Positions 1 to 10,963 are shown, counted from the first letter of the stretch. The stretch: DNA of 64,000 nucleotides from Alteromonas sp. M12 (GCF_037478005.1 NZ_CP144164.1:3782001-3846000), one strand, 5' to 3'. Translations and numbers: made by a program. Notes: generated from the letters alone by a model not told the origin.

Positions 1-897
1 GATGCCCAATTAGTTGTTTTTGCTGACCGTACGATGTTAACCGAACGTGCGGCTATGCTTAACCTACCTTTGACTTTGCTCGACTACAAAAGCGATGTAG
101 TCCAAGTGCAAGCACCTGGTCAACTGTACATCATCGATATCCCGACCAAATCTAAAGTCGTGGCGGGGCAATTGGACGCCAAAAATGGTTTATACGTTGT
201 AGAAACATTGCGCCAAGCTTGTGCTAAAAATATGAACCAAGAGTTTGACGCGGTAGTAACAGGTCCAGTAAACAAAGGCATCATCAATGAGGCCGGTATT
301 TCATTTAGTGGACATACAGAGTATTTTGCTAGTCAATCAAACACCCAAGACGTAGTTATGATGCTATCTACTGAGGGGCTGAGAGTAGTATTGGCTACCA
401 CTCATATCCCATTAGCCTATGTAGCAAAAGCAATCACTCGAGAAAGACTGCATAAAGTATTACACATTGTGCACACTGATATGAAGCTCAAGTTTGGGAT
501 ACCCACTCCACATATTTTTGTTTGTGGATTAAATCCCCACGCTGGTGAAGATGGGCATCTAGGACGCGAAGAAATAGATATTATTATTCCAGCGTTAGAT
601 GAATTACGCGAACAAGGACTTAAAATCACCGGCCCATTGCCAGCAGATACAATGTTTCAAGAAAAGTACATGCAGCAAGCAGACGTTATTTTAACCATGT
701 TTCATGACCAAGGCTTACCCGTATTGAAATACAAAGGGTTTGGCAAATCAGTTAACACCACCTTGGGTCTCCCCTTCATTCGCACATCTGTTGACCATGG
801 CACTGCTTTAGATTTAGCTGGAACAGGTGAAGCAAACTCTGGAAGTTTTGAGTGTGCGATTAATGACGCGTTAAAATTGGCAGTAAAACGTATATGA
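1..897 (+). CDS. pdxA: 4-hydroxythreonine-4-phosphate dehydrogenase PdxA (5' end outside window)
   Basis: Oxidises 4-phosphohydroxy-L-threonine in pyridoxal 5'-phosphate synthesis, in the cytoplasm. The frame is open from base 1, so the true start lies upstream; about 298 residues are visible against about 330 in the family, so roughly 30 N-terminal residues are missing. The divalent-metal histidines are present in HTEYFA, FHDQG and [12 protein letters not shown]. The stop codon overlaps the start of rsmA (ATGA). The gene order pdxA-rsmA-apaG-apaH is the classic enterobacterial one, where surA lies just upstream, so surA is the expected neighbour outside the window. Confidence 0.96.
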   Translation, partial: DAQLVVFADRTMLTERAAMLNLPLTLLDYKSDVVQVQAPGQLYIIDIPTKSKVVAGQLDAKNGLYVVETLRQACAKNMNQEFDAVVTGPVNKGIINEAGISFSGHTEYFASQSNTQDVVMMLSTEGLRVVLATTHIPLAYVAKAITRERLHKVLHIVHTDMKLKFGIPTPHIFVCGLNPHAGEDGHLGREEIDIIIPALDELREQGLKITGPLPADTMFQEKYMQQADVILTMFHDQGLPVLKYKGFGKSVNTTLGLPFIRTSVDHGTALDLAGTGEANSGSFECAINDALKLAVKRI

Positions 898-1697
898 GTA
901 AACAACACTTAGGCCACACCGCCCGTAAGCGCTTTGGGCAAAACTTTCTACATGATGCTTACATTATTGATCAGATTGTTTCGGCAATTCATCCCCAAGA
1001 GGGAGAGAATTTAGTTGAAATAGGTCCTGGATTGGCGGCACTTACTGAACCTGTGTGTGAGCACATCAGCAAACTCAATGTAGTCGAACTAGACCGAGAT
1101 TTGGCAAACCGACTCAGATCACATCCATTTATTTCGAAAAAATTGAATGTGATCGAGGCTGATGCACTTAAATTTGATTTCTCCGAATTATGTGATGAGC
1201 AAAATCCACTGCGTGTTTTTGGGAACTTGCCCTATAACATATCAACTCCTCTAATGTTTCATCTTTTCTCTTTTGCTAATAAAATCAAAGATATGCACTT
1301 TATGTTGCAAAAAGAAGTAGTGAATAGATTAGCGGCTAAGGCCGGTGAAAAAAACTATGGCAGATTGTCTGTTATGGCGCAATATCACTGCCAAGTTATT
1401 CCCGTTTTACATGTACCGCCTAGCGCTTTCAATCCTCCTCCGAAGGTCGATTCGGCTGTGGTACGACTGTTACCTCATACCCAAAAACCGGTTGAGGTCA
1501 TCGAACAGAAAATGCTAAACCAAGTGTGCGCTCAAGCATTTAACCAGCGCAGAAAAACTATCCGTAATAGTTTAAAAAAATTAATTGAAGAAAAACAGCT
1601 TGAAGACCTAGGTCTCAATCCTGAGTTAAGAGCAGAAAATCTAAGTCTTGCAGACTTCGCAACCGTGGCCAACTTCCTTTCTCAACAAGAGTCTTAA
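894..1697 (+). CDS. rsmA: 16S rRNA dimethyladenosine transferase RsmA (KsgA)
   Basis: Methylates two adjacent adenosines near the 3' end of 16S rRNA during 30S assembly. The protein has 267 residues (E. coli 273). The N-terminal [11 protein letters not shown] signature, the SAM-binding [13 protein letters not shown] motif, and the catalytic NLPYN motif are all seen, followed by the [10 protein letters not shown] segment typical of the family. The start overlaps the pdxA stop by four bases, which suggests translational coupling. Only six bases separate it from apaG. Confidence 0.97.
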   Translation: MSKQHLGHTARKRFGQNFLHDAYIIDQIVSAIHPQEGENLVEIGPGLAALTEPVCEHISKLNVVELDRDLANRLRSHPFISKKLNVIEADALKFDFSELCDEQNPLRVFGNLPYNISTPLMFHLFSFANKIKDMHFMLQKEVVNRLAAKAGEKNYGRLSVMAQYHCQVIPVLHVPPSAFNPPPKVDSAVVRLLPHTQKPVEVIEQKMLNQVCAQAFNQRRKTIRNSLKKLIEEKQLEDLGLNPELRAENLSLADFATVANFLSQQES

Positions 1698-1703
1698 AAA
1701 ATA

Positions 1704-2078
1704 ATGGATGCTAATGATATTTGCATTGATGTGCACACTCAATATCTTGAAGATAGATTTCCTGAAACCGAGGAAAAATATGCGTTTGCGTACAAAATAA
1801 CGATCACTAATAACAGTAAAGATGAAGTTACCCTACTAAATCGCTACTGGTTAATTACTGATGGAAATGGGGATATATCGGAAGTTTCAGGCAAAGGTGT
1901 TGTCGGAGAACAACCGGTAATAAAACCAGGCGAACATTATCAATACACCAGCGGTGCTATTTTAGACACGCCAGTGGGCACTATGCAAGGGCACTACGAA
2001 TTTAAAGATGCTCAGGATGAATTGGTTAAAGTACCTATAGACGTATTTAGATTAGCTGATTCAAACGTTCTTAATTAA
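1704..2078 (+). CDS. apaG: ApaG protein
   Basis: A 124-residue ApaG-domain protein (E. coli 125) with an immunoglobulin-like beta fold; the biochemical role is not settled. The family-typical segments FAYKITITN, LLNRYWLITD, GVVGEQPVIKPGEHYQYTSG and TPVGTMQGHYEF are present. It lies between rsmA and apaH with short gaps (6 and 27 bases), so it is almost certainly cotranscribed with them. No strong ribosome binding site is seen, which fits coupling to rsmA translation. Confidence 0.95.
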   Translation: MDANDICIDVHTQYLEDRFPETEEKYAFAYKITITNNSKDEVTLLNRYWLITDGNGDISEVSGKGVVGEQPVIKPGEHYQYTSGAILDTPVGTMQGHYEFKDAQDELVKVPIDVFRLADSNVLN

Positions 2079-2105
2079 TAGTCAAACAGGCTCTTCGCAA
2101 AACTT

Positions 2106-2921
2106 ATGTCTAATTACGTAGTTGGTGATATTCAAGGTTGTTACTCTGGTCTTCGGCAACTGCTTGATAAAGTAAAGTTTGACCCTGCCAATGACAAACT
2201 TTGGGCGGTAGGCGATCTTGTTGCTAGAGGACCCGACTCTCTTGACACCTTAATGTTTCTCAACTCTCTTGGTGAAGCATTCGATACGGTTTTAGGCAAT
2301 CACGACTTACATTTCCTTGCGATTTTAGGACAATTAAAAGTAGCTAAGCGGAGTGACTTTTTAGGTCCCCTACTACGCTCTGACAAAGCACAGGAACTCG
2401 CTAACTGGTTAAGAACAAAACCATTGGCCTTGCGCATCAATAAAGAGACATTAATAAGTCATGCCGGTTTATATCCTGAGTGGTCTTTTAAAAAAGCTGT
2501 AGAGTTAAGTGATGAGGTTTCTGCTGTTCTCGCCGGTCCTGACTACTTACATATGCTAGCATCTATGTATGGCGCTGAACCAAATCGTTGGAATGAGCAA
2601 TTATTGGGCATGGATAGACTAAGGTTTATCATCAATGCTTTTACTCGTATGCGCTATCTTAAAAAACTTAACACCTTAGAATTTGAAGCTAAGTGCGCGC
2701 CTAACAAATTCAACACATCATTAAAACCTTGGTTTGCAGTAGATAATCAAAAACTCAAAAAAAGTCAGCGTGTTATTTTTGGACATTGGGCAACGTTAAT
2801 GGGACAAACCCAATCGAAACAATTTATCGGTTTAGACACAGGCTTCGTATGGGGAAACACCATGACATTATATTGTCTGGAGAGCGAACAAAGAATTAGT
2901 GTTCAAAATACAAATCGTTAA
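2106..2921 (+). CDS. apaH: Symmetrical bis(5'-nucleosyl)-tetraphosphatase ApaH
   Basis: Hydrolyses Ap4A symmetrically to two ADP and also removes Np4 caps from RNA in bacteria; cytoplasmic. The metallophosphoesterase motifs are in order: GDIQGC near residue 7, GDLVARGPDS near residue 36, GNHDLH near residue 64, SHAGLYP near residue 118 and the later FGHWA. The length is 271 residues against 280 in E. coli. It is the last gene of the pdxA-rsmA-apaG-apaH operon. No clear terminator hairpin follows. Confidence 0.97.
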   Translation: MSNYVVGDIQGCYSGLRQLLDKVKFDPANDKLWAVGDLVARGPDSLDTLMFLNSLGEAFDTVLGNHDLHFLAILGQLKVAKRSDFLGPLLRSDKAQELANWLRTKPLALRINKETLISHAGLYPEWSFKKAVELSDEVSAVLAGPDYLHMLASMYGAEPNRWNEQLLGMDRLRFIINAFTRMRYLKKLNTLEFEAKCAPNKFNTSLKPWFAVDNQKLKKSQRVIFGHWATLMGQTQSKQFIGLDTGFVWGNTMTLYCLESEQRISVQNTNR

Positions 2922-3318
2922 CTCTGCCGACTCATGCACAAATTTCCTTTCTAAAGAATCATATACAAATGTCGATAATTTAAGACAGCATCAGATTTAG
3001 TTAATAACATGGAGTTTGGTTGAGATATCAATATCTTTGCAAAGGCTTTTAAGCCGCCGATGACTGGCGAGAATACCAAACTCAGCAACAAAAAAAGTGT
3101 GCAGATTATACTTAATAATCATTTGATGTACGTATCAAATCATTTAGTCATTATGTTTGTGGAAAACCAGTGATAAACTGATTTTACTTGTTAAAAAGTT
3201 GTGTAACTAAATTTATGACATTTCTGTCAAAATTTGACACGCTTAATGCAGAATTGTTAACAATTTGATCTTCACGAATATTAGAATAAAAAGATCAATA
3301 AAACAGAGGAATTACTAA
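2922..3318. other. Intergenic region upstream of the chemoreceptor gene
   Basis: No gene is seen. The region is AT-rich and holds two short palindromes: an 18-base one at 3122-3139 (TTTGAT, six bases, ATCAAA) and a TGACA-TTTC-TGTCA hairpin at 3216-3229 followed by a further TTGACA. They lie in the probable promoter region of the chemoreceptor at 3319. I could not find a convincing sigma-28 flagellar promoter (GCCGATAA type). Confidence 0.5.
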
Positions 3319-5343
3319 ATGAAAATATCAGTCGCAATGAGGGTAATAGGCGGATTTACGCTTATTTCTGTTTTACTACTGGTGATAGGTGTTTCCTCGC
3401 TATTTAATTTTAATTCGATTGATTCTGCAACTGATGAAGTAAACACCTTAGCCATCCCCACTTTAAACGCCAGTAATCAACTTAAAATTTCGTTTCTAAA
3501 TATGGGTAGACTGACGGTTGCGGGTTATTACGAAACCAATTCCGAAGCCTTAAACACACAACTAGAAAATTTGCGTACAAGTGAATCTAATTTCCAAAAC
3601 GAAGTGACGATGATCAAAGGTAAAGTCAGTAAAGACCCAATTTTTAGTCAAGCATTGCAAAACGTAGAAGGCATTTACCAACAATATACTAGCAATGTCA
3701 GTAATATGTTTGAAAGCCGAAAAGCCTATTTAGACGAAGGGGCAAGACTTGGCGATATCGTAGAAAGTGTTGAAGACAATTCAGATGACTCTTCCATGTT
3801 ATTGCTAGATTTTGCTGATTTAGATAGTGTGCAATCCAACGCTCAATTAAGCGAAGCTGCTGAGATTGGCAGTAAATTAGAAACCTCATTATTATCACTT
3901 CTAACGGTGAGTGCAGATTATATCAAAACCGAAAATTTGGTTCGCGCCGACACTATTGGTAATGAAGTAGAGTTAGTCATAGGCCAAATTTCAGACCAGT
4001 TAGCAGAAATGCAATCACTAGCAGGAAACCGAGATGACAGCGGCACTATGCAAGAAATCACCAACCTGGTTAATTCTGTTATTAGCTCAGTCACTGCTTC
4101 AGACGGTTTACTTAACACCCAAGTCACTCGATTAAACAGTCAGTTAGCGGCATCTGAGGCGTTAGCGTCTTCAGAAGAAAATATTCAACAAGCAATTGCA
4201 GAATTAGATGCGCTGCTGAAAGTAGCTGAAGAAAAAACCAACGAGATGAAAGATCAAGTAGCAAATCGTGTGGCCCTGGGTACAACTGTGATTATTGTGC
4301 TAATAATCGTTTCTGCCGTTTTAGCAGCATGGATAGGATGGGCCAGCGTAAGAGCCATAACAGTGCCACTTAGAAAGGTCAATGAAGTTCTACATGTCGT
4401 CTCTTCAGGTGACTTAACCCGCAAGTTAGACGATAGTTCAGATGACGAATTTGGAGAATTGGCCACCAGCGTCAACAACCTAATCGATAGCCTAAAAACG
4501 TTAATCACTGGAATAAGTACACGCGCATCTCAATTGGCCGCAGCATCAGAAGAAACGTCGACAGTGACCGCACAAACCACGCACTCGATTCAGAATCAGA
4601 AATCTCAAGTTGCTCAAGTGGCCGCAGCAACCACAGAAATGCACAGCACATCTCAAATGGTTACGCAAAGCGCTGAAGATACCTTGAATCAAATTCGCCA
4701 TGCCGATGTTGAAGCTGAAAAAGTAAAAGGTATTTCGTTAAACAATAAAATGACCATTGAAAAGCTTGCAGTTGATGTCGACGATGCTGCCAATGTAATT
4801 AATAAACTTCATCAAGATAGCGCGAGCATAGGTGGTATCTTAGACGTAATTCGCGGTGTAGCTGACCAAACTAACCTACTAGCATTGAACGCGGCGATAG
4901 AGGCAGCTAGAGCCGGAGAGCATGGTAGAGGTTTTGCGGTAGTGGCTGACGAAGTTCGTACGTTAGCGAGTCGTACGCAAAAGTCTACGCAAGAAATTAA
5001 CGACATGATTGAAGTTCTGCAAGCAGGCGCTGAAAAAGCGGTGATGGTAATGAACCAAGGCAAAGAACAAACAACTGTCTGTGTAGAGGAAACAGAAAAA
5101 GCGACCCAAGCTCTTGATCTAATTACCGAAGCTGTGCATAGAGCACATGATGTAAGTAGCCAAATTGAGCAATCTGCTAGAGAACAGAACGTGGTATCTC
5201 AAGAAATTAGTGAGAAGCTGGAGAATATTGTTGGGATTGCTGAAGAAACCTCGATTGGCGCACAGCAAACCGCAGACTCAAGTGAAGAAGTTGCACGTTT
5301 AGCTGAAGAATTGCAGGCTTCTATTCAACAATTTAGAGTCTAA
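3319..5343 (+). CDS. Methyl-accepting chemotaxis protein
   Basis: A 674-residue inner-membrane chemoreceptor. A first membrane helix (about residues 8-28) is followed by a roughly 285-residue periplasmic region, a second helix at about 317-340, a HAMP domain, and a long cytoplasmic coiled coil. The highly conserved signalling tip with [20 protein letters not shown] and DEVRTLA sits near residues 520-550. The periplasmic part is helical and rich in Ser, Asn and Glu, like four-helix-bundle sensors; the ligand cannot be told. There is no C-terminal CheR pentapeptide tether. The start has a good GAGGAA site eight bases upstream. It is a single-gene unit closed by a strong terminator. Confidence 0.95.
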   Translation: MKISVAMRVIGGFTLISVLLLVIGVSSLFNFNSIDSATDEVNTLAIPTLNASNQLKISFLNMGRLTVAGYYETNSEALNTQLENLRTSESNFQNEVTMIKGKVSKDPIFSQALQNVEGIYQQYTSNVSNMFESRKAYLDEGARLGDIVESVEDNSDDSSMLLLDFADLDSVQSNAQLSEAAEIGSKLETSLLSLLTVSADYIKTENLVRADTIGNEVELVIGQISDQLAEMQSLAGNRDDSGTMQEITNLVNSVISSVTASDGLLNTQVTRLNSQLAASEALASSEENIQQAIAELDALLKVAEEKTNEMKDQVANRVALGTTVIIVLIIVSAVLAAWIGWASVRAITVPLRKVNEVLHVVSSGDLTRKLDDSSDDEFGELATSVNNLIDSLKTLITGISTRASQLAAASEETSTVTAQTTHSIQNQKSQVAQVAAATTEMHSTSQMVTQSAEDTLNQIRHADVEAEKVKGISLNNKMTIEKLAVDVDDAANVINKLHQDSASIGGILDVIRGVADQTNLLALNAAIEAARAGEHGRGFAVVADEVRTLASRTQKSTQEINDMIEVLQAGAEKAVMVMNQGKEQTTVCVEETEKATQALDLITEAVHRAHDVSSQIEQSAREQNVVSQEISEKLENIVGIAEETSIGAQQTADSSEEVARLAEELQASIQQFRV

Positions 5344-5375
5344 AATGGCAAACTAAAACCAGACGATACAAAAAT

Positions 5376-5408
5376 AAAAACGCTGCATAAAATGCAGCGT
5401 TTTTTTTA
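5376..5408. terminator. Bidirectional intrinsic terminator
   Basis: A perfect nine-base stem (5380-5388 with 5392-5400, ACGCTGCAT/ATGCAGCGT) with a three-base loop is flanked by an A-run on the left and a T-run on the right. It can end both the chemoreceptor transcript and the convergent aspartokinase transcript. Confidence 0.9.
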
Positions 5409-5433
5409 TTTCAGTTTATTAATTGCTAAACCA

Positions 5434-6786
5434 TCATTCGAATAGCGAACGATGCAATTCCTTGACAATTTCAGTACTGTCATCCTGATGCACTAGGAAT
5501 GACATATTGTGGGGGTTAGCACCGTAGCAAATCATCCGTAAATTATAATCTCTAACCGAAGAAAATATTTTTGCTGATACGCCAGCGGCACTATGCATAT
5601 TGTTACCCACCACTGTTACTAAATCATAATCGCTTTCAACCACCACCTCACAAAAGTCACGCAATTCATCAAGTGTTTCGCGATTAAGTCTTTCCGCAAC
5701 GGAGTTAGTTGGATTATCTAAGGTAAAGGATACTGCTATTTCAGAAGTAGTTACCAAATCGACACTTAAGCTGTGCTTAGCAATAATAGTGAATACCTGC
5801 TGCAAGAAACCTTGAGCATGCATCATTTTAGGTGTTTTCACAGTCACCATCACTTGTTGCTTACGACGTGTAATAGCGCGATAAGGCGGCTCATTTACAC
5901 AATCTCGTACTATCCAAGTTCCGCCTTTCTCTGGTTCTTTGCTCGAGCCTACAAACACCTTAATGTTTTTACGCAGCGCTGGCTCCATGGTAGCAGGATG
6001 CAGCACTTTGGCACCGAAGTTGGCCATTTCGGCCGCTTCATCGAAACTCAATTCTGGAAGTGGTCTGGCTGCATCAGTAATTCGCGGATCTGTTGTGAAC
6101 ACACCAACAACATCTGTCCAAATTTCGCAACTAACCGCATCCAAAGCTTCAGCTAATAAAGCCGCAGTGAAATCACTTCCTCCGCGACCTAAAGTGGTAG
6201 TTCGGCCTTGCTCATCAGCACCAATAAACCCCTGAGTGACATAAACTTTTTCAGCTAACTCAGACTTCATTACTTGGCTAGCTAAAGATTTAATTTCATC
6301 GATTTGTGGAACAGCTTCACCAAATACGGAATTGGTTCGCAGAACATTGCGGGCATCAAAGTTTTCCGCATTCACGCCCTGCTCTTTTAATACTTCGGTA
6401 ATCAATAAAGATGACATACGTTCGCCAAATGATAACAAACCATCTTTCAGATCATCGCGATGCAACAACTCTTCGTGAAAAGCTAATGCTTCCATAGCGT
6501 CAAATAAAGAGCTTAATTTTTCAGTTACTTCATCTGGTTTAGCAAGCTGAGCAACAATTCCATTTTCAATCGTTTTGATCTGCTCAAGAATTTGCGCTAT
6601 CTGTGCATGAGTCAATGCTGTATTTGATAAGCTAACTAGATGATTGGTTACACCAGCAGACGCACTAACAACTACCACGCGAGTAGAAGGGTTAGCAGCG
6701 ATAATCTTTGCGCAGTTTTGCATTGCGGCATAATTTGCCACACTAGTGCCACCAAACTTGGCGATGTTAAGGTCAGGAATTGTCAC
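5434..6786 (-). CDS. lysC: Aspartokinase, lysine-sensitive type (AK III)
   Basis: Phosphorylates aspartate in the first step to lysine, threonine and methionine. The protein has 450 residues, matching the monofunctional E. coli LysC (449) and not the fused ThrA/MetL enzymes. KFGGTSV at residues 9-15 starts the kinase domain; SFGERMSS and TTLGRGGSDFTAALLAEAL are further substrate and ATP motifs. Two C-terminal ACT domains follow from about residue 310. The start is GTG, supported by AGAGGAT seven to eight bases upstream. The 219 bases upstream do not show the large lysine riboswitch found before many lysC genes, so regulation may rest on the ACT domains; this is inference. Confidence 0.93.
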   Translation of the reverse strand: MTIPDLNIAKFGGTSVANYAAMQNCAKIIAANPSTRVVVVSASAGVTNHLVSLSNTALTHAQIAQILEQIKTIENGIVAQLAKPDEVTEKLSSLFDAMEALAFHEELLHRDDLKDGLLSFGERMSSLLITEVLKEQGVNAENFDARNVLRTNSVFGEAVPQIDEIKSLASQVMKSELAEKVYVTQGFIGADEQGRTTTLGRGGSDFTAALLAEALDAVSCEIWTDVVGVFTTDPRITDAARPLPELSFDEAAEMANFGAKVLHPATMEPALRKNIKVFVGSSKEPEKGGTWIVRDCVNEPPYRAITRRKQQVMVTVKTPKMMHAQGFLQQVFTIIAKHSLSVDLVTTSEIAVSFTLDNPTNSVAERLNRETLDELRDFCEVVVESDYDLVTVVGNNMHSAAGVSAKIFSSVRDYNLRMICYGANPHNMSFLVHQDDSTEIVKELHRSLFE

Positions 6787-7005
6787 GCTAGATCCTCTTT
6801 GAAAATAATCGCAGTAAATTAACAGATATAAACTTATTTAAAAGTAATAAATAGCAATTTCCTTCGATTAGTTTTGAATTGACTATGCATTTTTCAACTG
6901 AATAATTATCTACATTTTCTATATAACAATTCAAAATGGATATTTCTGAATTACCTTTAGATGAAATGATAGAACTGTTTAGTAAAAACCGAATATGCTT
7001 GCTGC

Positions 7006-7389
7006 TTAATTCAATTTACTCTTATGAGCAAGTTTAGCGGCATTATCTTCCCAATTTTGTCCATCGAAAGGAACGATTGTGATTTCAGCAGGTTTAGTGT
7101 CTAAGCATCGAACATTCACATCAACGCCATCAGGGTTTGAGCGTGGAATATAAAATGGCTTAGCGCCACAAACTTTGCAGAAGGTGTGCTTTGCAACACC
7201 AGTATTGAATCTGTATTCAGTTAGGAACTGTTCACCGCAGATTAAATTGAAGTGCTGCTTAGGAACAATCAGATGCAAAAAACCGAACTTACTGCATACG
7301 GAACAATTGCAATCCTCTACTTCGACTTGCTCTTCAGACTCCACTTCAAACTGAACTGCTTTACAGTGACAACTGCCAGTGTATTTCAT
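7006..7389 (-). CDS. GFA-family (CENP-V/GFA domain) protein
   Basis: A small zinc-binding protein of the glutathione-dependent formaldehyde-activating-enzyme-like family. The typical ligands are visible: GSCHCKAVQFEVE at the N-terminus, CNCSVCSKFG near residue 28, and FCKVCGAKPFY near residue 70. The chosen ATG follows a GGAG ribosome site eight bases upstream; a TTG one codon earlier is also open. The family name overstates function: most members have no shown formaldehyde activity. The gene reads away from lysC on the same strand but is probably a separate unit. Confidence 0.88.
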   Translation of the reverse strand: MKYTGSCHCKAVQFEVESEEQVEVEDCNCSVCSKFGFLHLIVPKQHFNLICGEQFLTEYRFNTGVAKHTFCKVCGAKPFYIPRSNPDGVDVNVRCLDTKPAEITIVPFDGQNWEDNAAKLAHKSKLN

Positions 7390-7456
7390 CAACCATACTC
7401 CGGATTAACTTCATTTGCGGCACCATTAAATAACAAAGTCACTAGCTTTTGCTTTA

Positions 7457-7903
7457 CTAGGGTGTCTGAATTTGTACAAAGTGTCCTACTTTAACATCGT
7501 GTTTTGCAAACCAACCTATATTCATCTCTAACGCGTAAAGCACTTTAGTTGAAGAATTGATTGAGGTTAAATCATGTGGTTGCATACCTCTAATGTCCGT
7601 TATCTTGCCTTTTTCATCAATAAAGGCGACATCAAGGGGAATGAAGGTGTTTTTCATCCACATACCCGCGATACGTGGTTGGGAATATTTGAATAACATG
7701 CCGCAACTTTCGCACAGTTCTTCTCTATACATTAAACCTGTGGCACGTTGCTCAAAAGACTTGGCGTACTCCACAGTTAATACCTTGTCGCCAACTTGCA
7801 CTATTGCTTCTTCAAATTCGACCGCTGTGGCAGCCAATGATAGAACGGAAGCGGCAATAAATAATACTGCCGCATATACATTTTTAATCATAAATTTTTG
7901 CAT
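7457..7903 (-). CDS. DUF192 family exported protein
   Basis: A DUF192 protein of about 148 residues with an N-terminal signal peptide (hydrophobic YAAVLFIAASVLSLAATA) and the family core with GLMYREELCESCGMLF, MWMKNTFIPLDVAFID and DIRGMQPHDL. Members are small secreted or periplasmic beta proteins of unknown function. The ATG at 7903 is preferred because GAAGG lies six bases before it. The coding start overlaps the 3' end of the upstream lipoprotein gene, which implies coupled translation of the pair. Confidence 0.86.
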   Translation of the reverse strand: MQKFMIKNVYAAVLFIAASVLSLAATAVEFEEAIVQVGDKVLTVEYAKSFEQRATGLMYREELCESCGMLFKYSQPRIAGMWMKNTFIPLDVAFIDEKGKITDIRGMQPHDLTSINSSTKVLYALEMNIGWFAKHDVKVGHFVQIQTP

Positions 7904-8109
7904 GAACACCCTTCAACGCCATCACTTGTTTGCCAGGTTTCATAATGCCCCTGAACACATTGGTTTTTTACTGTAAAACACTGTTGTTGGTTATAGCCTA
8001 CTTGAGTATCTGCAGCATTTGCTGCCGCATGCCCCAAAAATTCTTTGGTCGAACTTGCGGTGCACGCGTTTAGGCTTACTAATACTAACATTAACAATAT
8101 GGTCTTCAT
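7888..8109 (-). CDS. Small cysteine-rich lipoprotein (hypothetical)
   Basis: A 73-residue protein beginning with a short hydrophobic signal and a lipobox (SLNAC, Cys 16), so it is predicted to be lipidated. The mature part carries four further cysteines (QQCFTV, NQCVQG, GCSCKNL), enough for two disulfides in the periplasm. I do not recognise a family. It overlaps the DUF192 gene start by 16 bases, and the two probably form one small operon. Confidence 0.7.
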   Translation of the reverse strand: MKTILLMLVLVSLNACTASSTKEFLGHAAANAADTQVGYNQQQCFTVKNQCVQGHYETWQTSDGVEGCSCKNL

Positions 8110-8274
8110 TAATAGTCTCTAATTTTTTCGATTAAAATTGCACTAATTGGAGCTTATCGGCAGTATTTAGTTCCCTTTCCCTAAGCTTGGCAAAATAGAT
8201 AGAAAACAGATATTAGTGTTCACTTAAACTTCTTCAGTGTCAGCCAATCCAATCAACTAATAAATAGCATGCAT

Positions 8275-8312
8275 AAAAAAACCGAACGAATCAAAGATTA
8301 CGTTCGGTTTTT
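8275..8312. terminator. Bidirectional intrinsic terminator
   Basis: The stem ACCGAACG (8281-8288) pairs with CGTTCGGT (8301-8308) across a 12-base loop. An A-run precedes it (8275-8280) and a T-run follows. On the minus strand it ends the aconitase transcript at 8351. Confidence 0.85.
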
Positions 8313-8350
8313 GCATTTACATAAACCTTGCTTAGTATTGCATGGCTTAT

Positions 8351-10963
8351 TTACGCAATATTTAGCGCAGGGATGATTTTCTCTTTAGCTGCATCTTCGG
8401 CTTTCTTAAACTCTTCGATACGGTCGAAGTTCAAGTAGCGGAACACGTCACCTGACATAGATTCAATCTTGTTCGCGTATTCCATGTACTCAGCAGTTGT
8501 AGGAATACGGCCAACAATGGCACCTACAGCAGCAAGCTCAGCAGAACATAAATATACATCAGCGCCATCACCTAAACGGTTAGGGAAGTTACGAGTCGAT
8601 GTAGATAGTACTGTTGAATTAGCAAGTACACGCGCTTGGTTACCCATACACAAAGAACAACCAGGCATTTCAGTACGTACGCCCACTCGACCATATATAT
8701 TGTAGTAACCTTCATCCATCAATACTGCTTTGTCCATCTTCGTTGGTGGAGATATCCACAAACGTGTAGGCAAGGTTTTATTGAATTGCTCAAGTAACTT
8801 ACCTGCAGCGCGGAAGTGACCGATGTTGGTCATACAAGAACCGATGAATACTTCATCAATTTTTGCGCCAGCAACGTCAGATAAGGTTTTAGCATCATCA
8901 GGATCGTTCGGGCAGCATAGGATTGGCTCATTGATCTCATCAAGATCAATTTCAATGGTTTCAACATACTCAGCGTCTTTGTCAGCTTCCATAAGTTCTG
9001 GATTAGCTAACCACTCTTCCATCTTACGTGCGCGACGCTCAAGAGTGCGAGGGTCACCATAACCTTCATTGATCATCCAACGTAGCATAGTGATGTTAGA
9101 CGTTAGGTATTCAGCGATAGATTCTTTAGACAGCTTGATAGTACAGCCTGCAGCAGAACGCTCCGCAGACGCATCTGACAATTCGAACGCTTGCTCAACT
9201 GTTAGTCCATCAAGACCTTCAATTTCAAGAATACGACCAGAGAATGCGTTTACCTTGCCTTTCTTAGCAACGGTCAATAGACCTTGCTTGATACCGTATA
9301 AAGGAATTGCATGAACCAAATCACGTAACGTGATACCTGGCTTCATTTTACCTTTAAAACGAACCAAAACAGACTCTGGCATATCAAGCGGCATTACACC
9401 TGTAGCAGCTGCGAAAGCAACCAAACCAGAACCGGCTGGGAATGAAATACCCATTGGGAAACGTGTATGAGAATCACCACCAGTACCTACAGTATCTGGC
9501 AATAACATGCGGTTTAACCAAGAGTGAATGATACCGTCACCTGGACGCAGTGATACGCCGCCACGATTCATAATGAAGTCTGGCAGAGTGTGCTGAGTGT
9601 CGATATCTACTGGCTTAGGATAAGCCGCAGTGTGACAGAAAGACTGCATAGTTAAATCTGCAGAAAAACCTAAACAAGCCAGATCTTTAAGTTCATCACG
9701 GGTCATAGGACCTGTGGTGTCTTGAGATCCCACTGTTGTCATTTTAGGTTCGCAATATGTGCCTGGACGTATGCCTTCTACGCCACATGCTTTACCAACC
9801 ATTTTTTGTGCAAGTGTATAACCTTTACCGGTATCAGTTGGTTGAACAGGCTTGCGGAACAAGTCTGAAGTACCAAGTCCAAGGGATTCACGAGCTTTAT
9901 CCGTTAAACCACGACCGATTATCAAGTTAATACGACCGCCAGCACGAACTTCATCTAACAAGACGTCAGATTTATATTCGTACTTGGCAAGTTCTTCACC
10001 GGTTTCAGCGTTAGTGATACGACCTTCTAGTGGGTAGATATCAATAACATCGCCCATGTTCATCTTGTCAACGTCAGCTTCAAACACTAGCGCGCCAGCA
10101 TCTTCCATTGTGTTGAAGAAAATAGGTGCAACTTTACCGCCGATACAAACACCGCCACCACGTTTATTTGGTACGCCAGGTAAATCTTCACCGAAGAACC
10201 AAAGAACCGAGTTGGTTGCTGATTTACGAGAAGAACCCGTACCTACAACGTCACCGACGAAAGCAACAGGGTGACCTTTTGCTTTAACTTCTTCAATTTG
10301 TTTAAGTGGACCGATTTCGCCATGCACTTCAGGCGTTAAACCATCGCGAGTCATCTTATATGCAGCGCGTGCGTGCAAAGGAATATCAGGACGAGACCAT
10401 GCATCTGGTGCTGGTGACAAGTCATCGGTATTGGTTTCACCGGTAACTTTAAATACTGAGTAAGTGATCTTTTCAGGTAAGTCTGGACGAGATGTGAACC
10501 ACTCTGCATCAGCCCAAGATTGAATCACGTCTTTGGCATATTTGTTTCCAGCTTTTGATTTTTCTTCAACATCGTGAAATGCATCAAACATCAACAAAGT
10601 GTGTTTCAACTCTTCAGCCGCCAACTCTGCTAAATCTTCGTTATCCAAAGCTTCAACCAAAGTTACGATGTTATAACCACCGTGCATGTTGCCCAACAAT
10701 TGAATTGCAGCATCTTTTGATATCAACGGAGAAGTCGCTTCATCATTGATTATAGCGGCTAAGAAACCAGCTTTCACATAAGCGGCTTCATCAACACCAG
10801 GAGGAACTCGTTCAGATAATAACTCTAACAAGAACTCTTCTTCGCCAGCAGGAGGATTTTTCAATAATTCAACTAAACCAGCAACTTGCTCTGCATTTAA
10901 TGGTTTAGGGGGGATACCCTCAGCGGCACGCTCTTCTACGTGTTTACGATAAGCTTCTAACAC
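8351..10963 (-). CDS. acnB: Bifunctional aconitate hydratase 2 / 2-methylisocitrate dehydratase AcnB
   Basis: Interconverts citrate and isocitrate in the TCA cycle and can act in the methylcitrate cycle; under iron loss, AcnB can bind mRNA. The 870-residue length fits AcnB (E. coli 865). The N-terminus is the HEAT-like AcnB-specific domain, followed by the swivel domain ([32 protein letters not shown]) and then the catalytic domains. The cluster cysteines lie in [12 protein letters not shown] and [13 protein letters not shown]. It is transcribed alone, with a terminator downstream. Confidence 0.97.
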   Translation of the reverse strand: MLEAYRKHVEERAAEGIPPKPLNAEQVAGLVELLKNPPAGEEEFLLELLSERVPPGVDEAAYVKAGFLAAIINDEATSPLISKDAAIQLLGNMHGGYNIVTLVEALDNEDLAELAAEELKHTLLMFDAFHDVEEKSKAGNKYAKDVIQSWADAEWFTSRPDLPEKITYSVFKVTGETNTDDLSPAPDAWSRPDIPLHARAAYKMTRDGLTPEVHGEIGPLKQIEEVKAKGHPVAFVGDVVGTGSSRKSATNSVLWFFGEDLPGVPNKRGGGVCIGGKVAPIFFNTMEDAGALVFEADVDKMNMGDVIDIYPLEGRITNAETGEELAKYEYKSDVLLDEVRAGGRINLIIGRGLTDKARESLGLGTSDLFRKPVQPTDTGKGYTLAQKMVGKACGVEGIRPGTYCEPKMTTVGSQDTTGPMTRDELKDLACLGFSADLTMQSFCHTAAYPKPVDIDTQHTLPDFIMNRGGVSLRPGDGIIHSWLNRMLLPDTVGTGGDSHTRFPMGISFPAGSGLVAFAAATGVMPLDMPESVLVRFKGKMKPGITLRDLVHAIPLYGIKQGLLTVAKKGKVNAFSGRILEIEGLDGLTVEQAFELSDASAERSAAGCTIKLSKESIAEYLTSNITMLRWMINEGYGDPRTLERRARKMEEWLANPELMEADKDAEYVETIEIDLDEINEPILCCPNDPDDAKTLSDVAGAKIDEVFIGSCMTNIGHFRAAGKLLEQFNKTLPTRLWISPPTKMDKAVLMDEGYYNIYGRVGVRTEMPGCSLCMGNQARVLANSTVLSTSTRNFPNRLGDGADVYLCSAELAAVGAIVGRIPTTAEYMEYANKIESMSGDVFRYLNFDRIEEFKKAEDAAKEKIIPALNIA

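Noticed and set aside
5773..6235. Two plus-strand open frames of about 100-130 codons
   Set aside because: They are shadows of the aspartokinase gene, which has clear family motifs on the minus strand.
6787..7005. Lysine riboswitch before lysC
   Set aside because: The upstream stretch is short and AT-rich, lacks the long conserved junction structure and has no terminator hairpin before the start.
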